Counted from the stretch's first letter, positions 1-16,250 are shown. The stretch: 64,000 nucleotides of DNA from Chamaecrista fasciculata (GCA_003254925.1 QANZ01027320.1:166472-230471); one strand, 5' to 3'. Made by a program: numbers and translations. Notes: generated from the sequence alone by a model not told the origin.

Positions 1-3542
<3,542 letters not shown>

Positions 3543-5248
3543 TTATATTTTGTTCCCTCTGTTCATGGAAATTTGAATTTCCAGTGCATACCTTAGAAGA
3601 CCGACGTTGACTTGATGTTGAGAGGCAAAACTTGGATAATCACAAAACATACTAGTTTTGGGGTCGTTTTGATGTAAAACACAAGTGAGGCAATAAAGAT
3701 TTAAGAGAGATAGTTGAGTGTCACGTAAGAGAATTAATTAGCAGCACATGCATTCTAGTATGTATGCCTTTGACTAATTCAAAACAGAATTCAGAGGGAA
3801 GAGATAAATGGACATTTAAAAATGAAAAATCATTGAAATATATAGGACTAAACTGAAATAAATAAACTATTTAGGATTGGTTTGAAATCTACCTCATATT
3901 TTTTGGATCAATATGAATATTTTGCCAAGTATAAAATACTATCCTGATTTGAGTCAGTACAAATTTACTTGTACGATGTTTTCTCTTTCTTTTTTATTCT
4001 TTTTTTAAACTTGTGTCAAAGGGTGGTTGGTTTTGTAAATAGCTTTTTTTCCAAAATAATAATATAATAATGTTAAATAATTTTGAAAGAAATTGATTTT
4101 TATTGGCCAAAGTCTTATTTGAATCCCACAAATTTGCTCAAAATTCTGATTTGGTCTTAGGCCAAATTTCATCAGTTTTTTCTGTTAAAAAAAGAAATAA
4201 TTAATTTTTATCCTATAAAAATTTTATTTTCTTGCATTAAGATACACTTACCATAAAAGGGTGGAGCCATATAATATAGTATAGATATAAATACAGATAT
4301 AGATATGAAGACATTTTAGATGCTAGCTTCGGCCAAAAAAAAAAGACATTTTAGATGCTAGCACTGCACCGCTTGATGATTCTCATCTATATTATTAACC
4401 TTTGATATCCATTTATTATATCAAAGAAATAATTTTTAGTAATTAATAATAATCATTTTTTTCTGATGATGTAAACTTTTAAACTTTTTTTAATGTGAAA
4501 TTAGACTGCTATTCAAAACATAGTAGCATACATCACTTTGTTATATTTTCTAAAGTTGTATGAGTTATATTATTTATTTTAGTAGTTTAATTGGTTTCTT
4601 AGTGCCTAAAAGTTAAACCTTTGACCACTGATAGACATTTATGACTTGTATTATTTAGCTTAATATTCAATGCTTTCTTATAGTAATCTATAAATTATTG
4701 TTGAATGCTAGTGATTATATATGATATCTTCTTCTTTTGATACTTTGAATTTGAAAGGTTATTTTCGACTTTGTGTTTTTATTTAGTAGTAAATGCATGA
4801 AGCTTTAAACTTCAAAGAAAAATTAGTATATAAAAACAATCTTATATATATATATATATTATTAGGTTGGAGTGATTTGAATTTTTGACTAATTCAATAA
4901 TTAATTCGAGTTCAAGGATAGTACAATGGTACAAATACTATACAAATACAAAGGAACATTTTTTTTTATAGTATGAAAAACGATGACAATAAAACAGAAA
5001 GTTGAAAAAGATGAAAGTTAAAGAACCAAGAGCAAGATTGACGAGTTACCCACTAACGTGGGTTCACGAAAAACTTTGTTTTCATTCGTACTTGACGAAG
5101 CAACCAGTAACAAATGTCTAATTTTTTATTTATTCATTCATTAATCATAGTTATTTGTCTTTTTTTACTTCTGCACAGTGCATATTAACCTGAAAGTGTA
5201 TCAGTTGTTATTAATAATTTTTTTTTGTCAACCATACTTAGTATTACA
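3543..5248. other. Upstream region of locus A; AT-rich, no gene seen
   Basis: This is the promoter side of locus A. A W-box core (TTGACT) lies at 3607-3612. The stretch at 4110-4215 ('ggccaaagtcttattt', 'ggtcttaggccaaa') resembles a fragment of the MITE family seen whole near 43.6 kb. A (TA)n run lies near 4845. I see no coding sequence with plant domain content. Confidence 0.5.
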
Positions 5249-5600
5249 CTATTAAGCATGGACATTGATACGGACACGAGACACGACACGAACACGGACA
5301 CACTGACACGTTAAATTTTTAAAATTACACAACACAACACAGCATATATTTATATATATATATATAAATAATTAAAAATTCATAAATTTTGATAGAAGTT
5401 TTAAAATTACAATATCTATTTATAGTATATTTCATATGTGACATTATTTTTCATTGCTTGTCATCATGAAGTCACAAAAAATTAATTTTATATTCTGAAA
5501 TTTAAGAATATGTGTCGTACAGATGTCGGATATGAACACATGTCCAGCACCTGTATTTGACACGACGATACTCCTCAAAACGAAGTGTCCATGCTTCATA
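5249..5600. repeat. MITE with 15-bp terminal inverted repeats and a 9-bp target-site duplication
   Basis: The left end reads TATTAAGCATGGACA. The right end, reverse-complemented, reads TATGAAGCATGGACA. Next to the left end are repeated 'cacgaacacggacac' motifs. The 9-bp word AGTATTACA flanks the element at 5240-5248 and 5601-5609. The length of about 352 bp and the lack of coding capacity fit a non-autonomous DNA transposon. A 9-bp duplication points to the Mutator group; an 8-bp reading (hAT) is also possible because the border is ambiguous by one base. Confidence 0.7.
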
Positions 5601-6304
5601 AGTATTACAAAAGGGACAGATCAAAACTAATGAACTTGATGGAATTAAAGAAAGTCCAAACATAACTTTTGTTCATAATCTTGTCTTTTATTTTATGTAT
5701 TTTCTTTTCTTGCTAGCTTTTTCCTATTTTATTAGAAGAATAGAAGCTTTCTTTCCTCATTCTGAGAAGTATTGGACTAAATTTTTTTTTTATCAAGAAA
5801 ACAAATCAAACTCTTTTTAAAAAAAATTAATTTAGGCAAAATTATAAATTGAGTTTTGATAATGTCGAATTGCAAATGGGCCCAGTTTGGACTCAGACAC
5901 TATTTTCGGCAAAAGCCTGTATAGACTCAGAACTTGATTTAAACAGAAAAGAAAAACCAAAATAATTTCCAGACCTAAAATGTAAAATGGGCCATTTCTG
6001 GAATTTTGGGCTAGATCCATAAAACGCCAATAAATTCAATTAATATCATAGTTTATCTCTTTTTTAATCAATTAATATCATATTAATATTATCATCCAAA
6101 TCTTAAATAGTTTGAAAAGGTTGATCTTCTATCTCTTTTCTTACCAATTAAGATCATAAATAATAATCCAAATCTATTAATCTAATGATGTAAGTTCAAA
6201 TGAAAACAATTCTTATCCATCTTATAAATTAGACTCAAAAGAAAATAAATACTCAGTTGTACCATTTCCATAGATATCAAAAACATTGACATGATAAAAA
6301 GTAT
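5601..6304. other. AT-rich spacer, nothing recognised
   Basis: No gene, RNA or delimited element is visible. Long A/T runs (5790-5830) and repeated 'attaatatcata' wording occur around 6030-6090. Short open frames here have no recognisable domain. Confidence 0.4.
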
Positions 6305-6312
6305 GTGATGAC

Positions 6313-7160
6313 CAGTGTTGTTATAACCGAACCGCACAAAGACTCGAACAAGTGTTCGGTTTACGGTCTGATTGGTTAAACCGGTCGAACCGTTCGGTCG
6401 GACCGGATGACGCAATAAATAATTATGTTAAATATATTAAATATAAACCCTCTCAAGTTTCAACTTTTAAGTCCAATACACATACTTTTAAAAATTGCGG
6501 AAGTTATGGAGGGACTGAATTGAAAGGAAATTTTATTAATGGGGATTACAATTATAATTTGCACATACACATGGAAGCATACGACTTGCAATGTGATGTC
6601 TCACTCATTCATAATTGAGTAGTAGTGGCCGACACTCTTTGCTTAATTATTGCTCTTTTACTTGTTTTCTTTTTCATGTTCAAAAAAAAAAAAAACAAGT
6701 AAGCCGGTCCTATATACATATATATTAGGGAGAGAGAGAGGGGAAAAAAAAATTTCGAACCCTAAGGCCTAAACGCATCTTCCTTCCTTCCTTCCGCCGC
6801 CCCGCATCGGCTTCATCATTGTCTCAGTCTTCACTGTGTTCGCTCCGCCGCACTGCATCATTGTCGTCTGCTTTCTCTGGCCTCGTTGTCGTCGGCATAG
6901 TCGGCATCGTCAGGCTTCGCCGTCGGCTTCATCATCCTGCTCGTCGTCTTCGTCGTCGGCTTCATCAGGCAGTGTCGCAGAGAAAAAAAAAATTGGTTGA
7001 ATCGGATCGCGAGACGGTCCAACGAGTGGACCGGGTTTTCCGGTTTTTTGCCGGTTATTCCCGGTCCAACCCACACTTCGGTTTTTTGGGTTGAACCAGA
7101 CCGCCTTACACTTCGGCTCCCGGTCGGACCGGCCGATACGGTCCGGGTTTAACATCACTG
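6313..7160. mobile_element. Non-autonomous hAT-type element with an 8-bp target-site duplication
   Basis: The left end CAGTGTTGTTATAACCGAAC matches, reverse-complemented and imperfectly, the right end CAGTGATGTTAAACCCGGAC. The 8-bp word GTGATGAC flanks it exactly at 6305-6312 and 7161-7168, and an 8-bp duplication is the hAT signature. The subterminal regions are rich in 'aaccggtc'/'gaccggttt' motifs in both orientations, as in other hAT elements. The middle (about 6770-7000) is strikingly GC-rich, with a (ttcc)n tract and 'cgtcggcttcatca' repeats, unlike the AT-rich surroundings. No transposase frame is visible, so it is non-autonomous. Confidence 0.82.
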
Positions 7161-7168
7161 GTGATGAC

Positions 7169-8819
7169 AAAAGGACATATCCACATAGGAAAATGTTCAA
7201 GATTTTATTTTATTGGATGTATTTGAACGAGGTAAAGTTTAAGAAGAAAGTAATGTTTAGATGCATTTAAATTACATTAAAATTAAATTTATTGTTTAGA
7301 TAGACAATATTATGACAATTTAATTCTCATAATAATTTGAGAAGATATTCTTTAGTAAAATTTATAGTTCCATCTAAAAAGATAAAATTTGTGAAAATTT
7401 TTAAATTGACTCTCTATCTTCTCATAATAAGTATTATCTTCTCTCTCTCATTCAATAAACGTATCTCTAAGAAGTTGGATATGAATCTTTTACATTTCTT
7501 TTTTATATTTTTTGTGTATTTCAAAATAGAAAATAAGAGGTATAAAGAAAAAAAATATGAGTCACACGTATTTTTATTTTGTGAGACTCATATTGTCTCG
7601 ATCTACCTTTTTTCTTCTCTTTAAAATACACAATACATAAAAAAGAATATAGCGAATGAAAATGCAAATGATCCGAAGTTGTTTTCCATTTAATCTTTCC
7701 TATTTGTTATCGGTGCTTTAACTATTTAAATACTTTCATGATATATTACTCCCAAAAAAAAGTACATAGAGTCTCTTACTTATAATCTTCCATTTATTCG
7801 CTCTTTGAGTCATTTGCTAACTTTAACATTGGAGAGACTTACGAGACTCCAACCTCATTTTAGAAGAAATATTCATCCGATCGCAGGAGATGTTCATCAA
7901 TTTCAAATTACATAGTGATATTCCCTGCTTCACTTCCAAGTCTCCAAATGAGCCTCTGAAGCCTATGTTAGTGTTTTGACAGAGTAACGATATCAGAGTA
8001 TATCAATAGTATCATACCTTGTAAGTTCTCTTATTTATAGAGCCTTTGAATGTCCTTATTATAAGTTTGTTACGTAGGATGGTTCCCTACCCAATCATGT
8101 TAAGCCACTACATGTACCTCTAACGATTTTAGTGCTAAGGTGTAAAGGGAATCCTTGAGACTCCGGACGATGTGATCGAGTGTTGGTGAGAAGATAGCTT
8201 TGCCAAGGACTGCTTGAGGCTTATTGAAGTCTAACATAGTATTTGAACTTTTATAATTCAAAGCAAACCTAGATGTAAGTGATTATAACTTCACAAATTA
8301 GTTGAACGTGTAATGTAATACAAGATAATGAAATAAAATATAAATTGAAGTTTAGTTTGACTTTGTAAATTGTAATAGACCACTACTCTGAAAGTGAAAC
8401 TGAAAACAATCTCTGTCACTAATGTTGTTTGGTCAAGGACGCAATATACATATGCTTCACAGAAAGCATTGGTTTTCCATATTAACTTCAAAATCACGCC
8501 GCGAAATCCACAGCCATTAACCTTTTTCAATACCTCAAACTTAATTAATTTGAGCATAAGTTCAAGAGTAAATTAATTCTAATTAATTTGATCTTTTTTA
8601 TTAAAATATTAATCTAAATTTCACAATAAATAGAATTGTTTAATCTTATTTTAATTTTAATAAAATTTAAAGTTAAATTAAATCTAATTATTATCAAAAT
8701 TATGGTTGATTTTTTTTAACAAAATTATAAAAAAAGATTGTAATTGTGTCTTTTAAATATTAAATCATATAATTTTATCTTTTAGGGAATAAAGTTAAAC
8801 TGAGACATTTAGGACTTTT
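7169..8819. other. AT-rich spacer, no gene seen
   Basis: Short open frames (for example 7337-7624 plus and 8291-8557 minus) are low-complexity Ile/Phe/Lys-rich readings with no family resemblance. I rejected them as genes. No delimited repeat was found. Confidence 0.4.
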
Positions 8820-9142
8820 TGTTGAAGTTCCACTTTGCTTAGTTAAAGAGGCTTATAACTCTCTCTCTATATATATATAATGAGACAATCATCTACTCTT
8901 GAAAGCTCTTTTGGGGTGAATTAGACTTTTCTACATAGTATAATAGCCAAGTTGGGCATGTGGGATGTATGAACCTTACAATAGACTGCCTTGGGAATAA
9001 CCCGTTGGCTTCACGCTCCTAATGTCGAGCGTGAGGGGGGTGTGTTGAAGTCCCACATTGCTTGGTTAAAGGGCCTTATAACTCTAAATATATAATGAGG
9101 CAATCATCTCCCCTTAAAAGCTCTTTTAGGGTGAGTTAGGTC
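8820..9142. mobile_element. Small LTR-type fossil (TRIM-like): two direct repeats of about 100-110 bp
   Basis: Two direct repeats start with TGTTGAAGT at 8820 and 9043 and run for about 100-110 bp each. They share 'gcttataactct', 'caatcatct' and 'aaagctctttt'. They are separated by about 110 bp. Immediately before the second repeat is a purine/G run (gcgtgaggggggtg, 9030-9042), placed like a polypurine tract next to a 3' LTR. No protein domain lies between the repeats. It is best read as an old, decayed TRIM-like LTR element; the outer ends and any target duplication are unclear. Confidence 0.5.
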
Positions 9143-10039
9143 TTTTTATACACTTTTTAAGATTCAAGTCATTAATTAACTCTAAGTTTAATGGACAAGT
9201 AATCAAATTAGTTTATCATCATAGAGTTTCTAATTAAGATCAGAGTTATTATGCATGCTTTTTAATAGATTTTTTTGTTAATTAAAACGCAAGAAACTCT
9301 GTACTACAAGTTTTTTTTTTAGAAAATTCTTATATTTTTAGTTTTGACCTTTTTAAACTATTTATATCGCATAAAAATTATTTGTTTATTCACTTTTTTA
9401 ATAAAATTTTAAAAGTAAACTATTAATTTAGTCATTAGATTTTTTAAAAAAATAAATTAGTCTCCAAAAATTCATGATTTACTACACTCAAAATCTTAAC
9501 AATTTACTAATGTATGGATCAAGATCAACAAATAAATTTGTCAATTGAGTATAAATTTAAAAAAAAATATTTAATTAAGGTAAATCAATCCTTAATCAAT
9601 TCATCGATGTGCTTGGTGATATGTTCAATCTTTGAGATAGTGTGTATGCAGCAGGTTTCATAATCAAATCTCTACCCATTGAATGATGAACTCTGACAGT
9701 GTTAGAGATTATTCGTTGGCTATCTACCAACCAATACTCGAAGGCTAGCATCTAGTCACCCAAAAAATATACTTGGTGATATTATACTCCTAATTTTGGT
9801 TACTTACACATAAGCAATTGTTAATATTTTGGACAAAAAAAAAAACTGACCAACATAATTTTCTTGCACATAAACAATTGAAGGAAGTCAAAATTACTTT
9901 ACATTTTAGCCAATATTCAACGGTCAACTCTTAAAATTTCACTCGGTATTGAAACTTCTCCTTCTCAAATCTCAATTACTACACCTTGTACATCCTTGTA
10001 GAGTCAAGTTTCATGTCACAAACATGAATTCTTCTAGCC
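9143..10039. other. Upstream region of locus B
   Basis: AT-rich non-coding DNA ahead of the locus B start. A W-box core (GGTCAA, reverse of TTGACC) lies at 9922-9927, about 115 bp before the ATG. No other feature is supported. Confidence 0.4.
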
Positions 10040-11910
10040 ATGGGATTTAACACTACACTAACAAACATGCTTTTTCTTTTTCTCCTACTTCTTCATTGCT
10101 TTCAAAATGGCACTTCTATAGACACCATCACATCATCTCAATTCATTAAAGATTCAGAAACTTTAACTTCAAACAACACTGAATTCCACCTTGGATTCTT
10201 CAGCCCTTCAAAGAACACAACCAATCGATACTTAGGAATCTGGTATGTCTCTGACTCCAACGTCATATGGGTGGCTAACAGAAACCAACCATTGCATGTA
10301 TCATCTGGGGTTGTCACAATATCTCATGAAAGAAACCTTGTGGTGTTGAATGGAAACAAAGATGTCATTTGGACATCAAATGTATCATCATCTTCATCAA
10401 ACATAATATCATCATCCAACTCTACAGCTAAGCTTTTGAATTCTGGTAACCTCGTCCTGCTTGATGACACGGGTAAGCATAGTTATTAAGATTTGAATTT
10501 CAATTTTAAGATCATAAGAATTGAAGTTCTAATAAGATTATGTGTTTTATGTAAAATATTTCAAAGCATATTCTTTAATGACTTATGAGATATTTTATTA
10601 TCTTACGATCGTCGATTTGGTTTTGCGATTCATTTTATTCTGTGTTTCTTTTGATCCATTATAAGATATCGATCTTAATTACCTTGCAGGCAAGACATTA
10701 TGGGAGAGTTTCCAACATCCTTGTGATACTTTCCTTCCAAATTTGATAATCAGCACAAATGAAAGAACAGGTGAGAAGATTAAGGTTACTTCATGGAAAA
10801 GTCCTTCTGATCCAGCCATTGGAAGCTTCTCTGGCAGCCTTGAACGCCTAAGTACTCCTGAAGTGTTCATTTGGAATCAGACACAACCATATTGGCGATC
10901 AGGTGTTGTAATTTTTCATTAAATATTGTGGATTAACATTAATTTAATTATTATATTACTATTTGTGTTTACTGATTAATTAATTAATTTGTGACTACGA
11001 ATAAGGATAGATTTTGGGTTCATGTGGTAATCAATGATGGTTTAGATTTTGGTGTTATATACTGAATAAGTCTTTACAATGTTCATAACAACATATATTC
11101 TGGAATTCCATATCAGTATAATTTTATTATTGTTATCTCCTAATTATGTTTAGGGACTCGTATAGTTTAATCCCGAATTGTTCTATCATCAGGTCCATGG
11201 AATGGTCAGGTTTTTATTGGGCTAGCAAAGATGTATACTTCTGTGTACCTGAATGGATTCAGCATAGGAAGGGAAGAAAATGGGTCTGTTCATATAACTT
11301 ACTCTTTGCCTAATGAGTCTTTCTTTGGGACCATTGTTTTGGCATCAGAAGGAAAACTTGTATACACCACATGGATTGAGAAGCACCAAGTTGGGAAGCG
11401 TGTGATACAAGAAACAGACTGTGATATTTATGGGTTTTGTGGGATATTTGGGAGCTGTGATCCTACTAGTTCTCCAATCTGCAGCTGTTTGAGAGGGTTC
11501 GAGCCGGAGAAACCCGAGGAATGGAGCCGAGAAAACTGGACAAGTGGGTGTGTGAGAAGGGCATCACTGAATTTCTGTGTGGGGGAGAGAAATGGGAGTG
11601 ATGATGGATTTTTGAAGCTTCACATGACTAAAGTGCCAGATTTTGCAGAACAATCATCTGTTTCTGAAGAAACTTGTAGGATTCAGTGCTTAAATAGGTG
11701 CTCATGTACAGCATATGCATATGATATTGGCATAGGCTGCATGTCTTGGACTGGAAACTTAATTGACATTGTGAGATTCTCAACTGGAGGAGTTGATCTC
11801 TACATCCGTGAAGCCTCTTCAGAACTTGGTGGGAACATTTATTTTTCCTTAAAAATATTGACATATCTGGTCAGCCACCAACTGTTGAAATTTGATAGTC
11901 CAATTTTTTG

Positions 11911-12411
11911 TGTTATGAGCTTGTATATGAGCATGAGTGAAGGGTGCTATTTGACTGAAATGTGTAAGGAAATTTAGTACAACATCCTCCCAAATTATAT
12001 ACCCTTGAAATTTACCTTATATATTTCTCCATTGTGGAACTTTTTGGTATTTCCAACGCTCCCGGCTCCCTCAAGTCCAACTGGCTTAGCCTAGTTGTGA
12101 CTTGCCTCAAAATCCTGAACTTGTGTTCTGTTTTGAGTTTTAGAAGTCTCAAGTCTCTTTTTTTACCTGGACTTGTACTTTCTGTTAACTTCAAAGGTTT
12201 TTTTTCCTTTGGATCTTTTTTTGGGTTGTGAAACAAAATGGTCCCTATCTGAGATTGTTTGATAGTGTTGAGCTTTTATATGAGCATGAGTGTGGAGGAT
12301 GCTAATTAACTAAAATGGTTAAGGCAATTTAATATAGCATCCTCCCACATTATTTTTTCCTTGAAATTTTTCTTATTTCTCCAATATGGGATTTTTTGGG
12401 TATTTCCAACA
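11911..12411. mobile_element. TRIM-like LTR fossil inside an intron of locus B
   Basis: Two direct repeats of about 146 bp lie at 11911-12058 and 12266-12411. Both contain 'tatatgagcatgagtg', 'catcctccca' and 'tatttccaac'. The second starts TGTTGAGC and ends CCAACA, as LTRs do. About 200 bp of non-coding sequence separates them. The copies differ clearly, so the insertion is old. It lies in the 714-nt intron before the membrane-span exon. No flanking duplication is convincing. Confidence 0.5.
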
Positions 12412-13010
12412 CTAACAGGGGATTATTAAGTAAATCTTCATATATGAAAATGTAAATGTTTAGTTTTTTTTTTTTTGGCCTGAAATGTTTAGTTCAATAT
12501 ATAGAATTATAGATTCTGAACTATTTACTACTTTTAATGCAGATAGGAGGAAGAAAAACTTGAAGATAGTCATCACTATTGTAGTGATAGTAGGAGTAAT
12601 TAGCATTGCTACCTTTGCATATATCTTATGGGCAAGGACTGCTGCTAAACAGTCTGGTATGTTCTCTAGAGTCTTATTTGCTAAACATTCTTTTTCAATG
12701 TTAGATTCTCTTTGCTTTTATTGATAGATAACTAATTAAATATAGTTAATTGTTTACTTTGTTTCTTTTATCTTCTGTATTTGCATTTAGCAAGAACAAA
12801 TGAAAATAGAGGAACATTACCACTGAACACTGGTGAAGCCCATCCTCAACACCAAAGTGCAAACCTAACTGGACACTTGAAAATGGCTAAACTTGAGGAG
12901 CTTCCAATATTTGATTTCAGAATCATTGAAACCGCAACAAACAACTTCAACTTTGCCAATAAACTTGGACAGGGTGGTTTTGGTTCTGTATACAAGGTAC
13001 ATTAAGTTTA

Positions 13011-13343
13011 AACTAAAATGCACAAGACTTCCCTGAACTTTTAGTCATTGTGCAGAAAACCCCCTAAACTTTGAAAAGTGAAGAAAAACCTTTAAACTTT
13101 TGATTTTTTGCAAAACACCCCTTTTGGATTTTCATTCAAATTGTTTTTTATATAATTTTATAATTGTTGTTACATTTACATTGATATAAAATTAAGCTTA
13201 ATTGCTGTTGTGATTAATAGTAGCCAAAAAACTAAAACTTTCTTGCTATTTTCAATTTTTAGGGGTTATTTTCATAAAATAAAAAGCTTAGAGGGTCTTT
13301 TGTCACAGGGGAAAAAGTTCAGGGGGTTTTATGCAATTTAGCC
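13011..13343. repeat. Mutator-type MITE in an intron of locus B, 9-bp target-site duplication
   Basis: The ends are inverted copies: CTAAAATGCACAAGAC near the left, and CTAAATTGCATAAAAC as the reverse complement of the right. Both are followed by 'cctgaacttt'. TTAAGTTTA flanks the element at 13002-13010 and 13344-13352. It sits in the intron between the glycine-loop exon and the EIAVKRL exon. Its right end is also present next to the duplicated exon at 19.6 kb. Confidence 0.75.
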
Positions 13344-14784
13344 TTAAGTTTAACTTCTTTCAATTTTTGTATTTTTGATGAATTCTAGGTTTTTCTTGAC
13401 ATATTCTTTTAGGGAGAATTGCAAGATGGACAGGAAATAGCTGTGAAAAGACTTTCAAGATCATCTGGACAAGGGCTAGAAGAATTCATGAATGAAGTGG
13501 GTGTTATTTCGAAGCTTCAACACCGCAATCTTGTGAGACTTTTAGGTTTTTGTATTGAAGGAGAGGAGAAGATGTTGATCTATGAGTACATGCCTAATAA
13601 GAGTCTTGACGCTTTAATATTTGGTAAGTGTATCTTATCAATGTTATTTATCTTTGTCAACAAATTTTAGAAAGAAGTTAGATTTTCATTTGAGTAATTA
13701 AGTTAAAATCTTGTCATCTCTAGTGAATTAGAACTACTTAAAGTTATCTCACTTTTGGTTGAATTTGCAGATCCTACAAAGAAAAGTGTTTTAGATTGGA
13801 AAAAACGCTTTAATATTATTGAAGGCATATCTCGTGGTCTTCTTTATCTACACAGATTCTAGATTGAAAATTATTCATAGAGATCTGAAACCGAGTAATA
13901 TCTTGTTGGACGGAGAGCTTAATGCAAAGATATCAGACTTTGGTATGGCTAGAATCTTTGGAAGCACTGAGGAGGAGGGAAGTACTAATAGAGTTGTTGG
14001 AACATAGTAATTGAGCTAATCTTTCATTCTTTTCATACAATATTATAAAAGGCATTCTGATATTCGTATGTTAAACTTACTAAAGTCATTTAATGCAGTG
14101 GTTATATGTCTCCAGAATATGCAATCGAAGGATTGTTTTCAGAAAAATCAGATGTCTTCAGTTTTGGAGTTTTGTTGCTAGAGATTATTAGTGGCAAGAA
14201 AAACACTAGCTTTTTTTACCGCGAGAACTCATTGAGTCTTTCTGGATTTGTAAGCTTCTCCAAACTAATTTATGTCATAAATTTTAGGACATCTCAATTG
14301 ATTGATGTTTTATGATGCTATTGATTTGCTGCTTGCTTATTTTCTGCTTTAGGCATGGAAATTGTGGAATGAAGAAGACATAGCGTCTCTCATTGACCCG
14401 GATATATCGGATCCAAGTTATGTCAGTGAGATTGTGAGATGCATACACATTGGACTTCTATGTGTGCAAGAACTTTCAAGAGACAGACCTTCTATGGCAA
14501 CTATAATTTCAATGCTTAATAGTGAAATTGTTAATCTTCCTACTCCATGTGAGCCTGCATTCATGAAAAGGCAGATTGTGAGTGCAGATTCATCTCAACA
14601 GAGTAATAATAGATCATGCTCCATCAATAGTGTCACTCTCACAAACATGCAAGGAAGATAGAATTTAAGACCATGACAATAATGCCATGCCATAAGGAAA
14701 TTTGGCAATTGAAAACTCTAGTTATTTCTTATAGTAATGAGTTTGTTGAAATTTAATGATCCTGGTCTAAATTTGTGTAATTAA

Positions 14785-15066
14785 GGCCCAGTTCGTTTCC
14801 GTTTTGATTATAATCTGTTTTGATTATAATCATAATAAACATTACACTTATACCCCTATACATAAACCTATAATTACCTATACTCTAATACATTCAATCC
14901 CCAATCACAAAGGGCAAAATAGTCATTTACTTTAAAATTGGGTCAGTTTGTAAATATTCATTTTTGTGTTTGGGCTAGTTTGTAATTATTCATTTTTGTG
15001 TTGGGCTAAATTGTTATTTTACCAAAATAATTTATTATTGNAAAAAAAACGGAAACGAACTGACCC
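14785..15066. repeat. Tourist-like (PIF/Harbinger) MITE, TAA target duplication
   Basis: The left end GGCCCAGTTCGTTTCC matches the reverse complement of the right end, GGGTCAGTTCGTTTCC. TAA stands on both sides (14782-14784 and 15067-15069). It is about 282 bp with no coding capacity. A single N at 15041 lies just inside the right end. The element sits about 120 bp after the locus B stop. Confidence 0.75.
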
Positions 15067-16250
15067 TAAATGTTGCACTTATGTTCAAGTATAGATGTGA
15101 AAGATATGCCATTTGTCTAATGTGAGACCTTTTTATATTTCCAACCAAGTTTTTGTCAATTCAGATGTTGAATAAGAAAGGATAACTATGTTAATCTTCC
15201 CTATCAAGTTTTGTTAAAGTCGATATAATTATGAACACTCAATTAGATTGCTATTAACATTTCATATTTATAAAAGGATATTATATATTGAATTTTACAT
15301 ATACATTAATGGCGTATAGATAGAGAATGATAAATATACTTCATCATTTAGATTCCAAGTTTAACGAGTAGTAGAACATGGTTGGTGATTTTTAATTTAG
15401 GACTTCAACAATCTGACAGGCTAACTTTTTTCTGTTTTCCTACATGATTTTTCATCATTCTTGCTGCTATATTCAATTAGTAGAGATGAAACTACAAGAC
15501 TGTTGAGATGCGAATGCATACATGAATGCCCAAACTCAAAGTTACAACACATAGTAGTTTTTGGAGCAAATCTATTTTTTAGTCCCTAAATTTATCAAAA
15601 TATTGCAATTGAGTCCCTGGATACTTTTTTGCAAACGTCGAGACTAAATAGTTAACGTTTGTAAAAGAATCAAGTACCAAAAAGTGTATTTCCAAATATC
15701 TAGAGACTAAATCGCAGTTTTGAGACAAATTTAATGACAAAAAGTAAGCTTTCTCTCAAGTCTAAACCTTCAGTCTATTTTACTTATTCTTCAAAAGTCT
15801 TAGGATAACCTCTACTTCTTCTTTTTTAACTCTTGGGTTTTGGCACAAAGACTAGATGTAATCAGATAACCCATTGGTTACATTGGAAATGAATTCAATC
15901 AAATGAAGATTATATTTGATATTTGATTATAAATTAATAATTTTTTTTTCTCAATTGTTGAAGTATTATACTAATACTATAATGATTCCTTCACAGCAAT
16001 CAATATCAGGATTGTCTGATCAAAGAAGCAATATAATTTCCTCCAAGCATTCACTCTGCTTTTGAATGCAATGCATGTGTTTGGAGGTTGGAGGAAAATG
16101 ACATTAAAGTAATTATATATTTAGATGTCACATGCATAAAACCTAAAAAGTAGAAAAAAAAAAAGAAGCAAGTCAACCTTTGATATGCTACATTCTTCTC
16201 CTCCCATACACCATCTTGATTTTGTCTGTTTTACTTTTCTCCTTCAAGTC
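15067..16250. other. Spacer between loci B and C with one MITE-like repeat
   Basis: An inverted-repeat stretch at about 15555-15755 ('ttttttagtccctaaattt' against 'gagactaaatcgcagtttt') is a decayed member of the 'agtccctaaa' MITE group. A W-box core (AGTCAA) lies at 16171-16176, about 75 bp before the preferred start of locus C. No gene is seen. Confidence 0.45.

Larger units (their letters stand above)
10040..14661 (+). pseudogene. Locus B: SD1-13-type S-domain receptor kinase with a frameshift in the kinase domain
   Basis: Exons are 10040-10472, 10690-10902, 11193-11828, 12543-12656, 12791-12996, 13413-13623, 13771-14006, 14099-14249 and 14353-14661, all with GT-AG borders and consistent phases. 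Domains in order: signal peptide (LFLFLLLLHC), bulb lectin (WVANRN), S-locus domain (SGPWNGQ), EGF-like cysteines, PAN ([12 protein letters not shown]), membrane span (IVITIVVIVGVISIATFAYI), kinase with [10 protein letters not shown] and EIAVKRL. In exon 7, loci A and C read LYLHRDSR, but here the sequence is 'ctacacagattct', two bases short, at about 13853-13857. The frame then hits a stop, while the HRDLKPSN and DFGMAR parts continue in another frame. The exon is 236 nt where its relatives have 238. Apart from this, the gene would encode about 836 residues. It is a recent pseudogene, a truncated receptor with no catalytic loop, or an assembly error in an AGAGA run. Confidence 0.78.

Noticed and set aside
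7337-7624. 95-codon frame rich in Ile, Phe and Lys
   Set aside because: It is a low-complexity AT-rich reading with no domain, signal or neighbour context.
9000-9040. Possible tRNA-like or structured RNA near 'gcgtgaggggggtg'
   Set aside because: I could not fold a cloverleaf. The G-run fits a polypurine tract beside an LTR-like repeat better.
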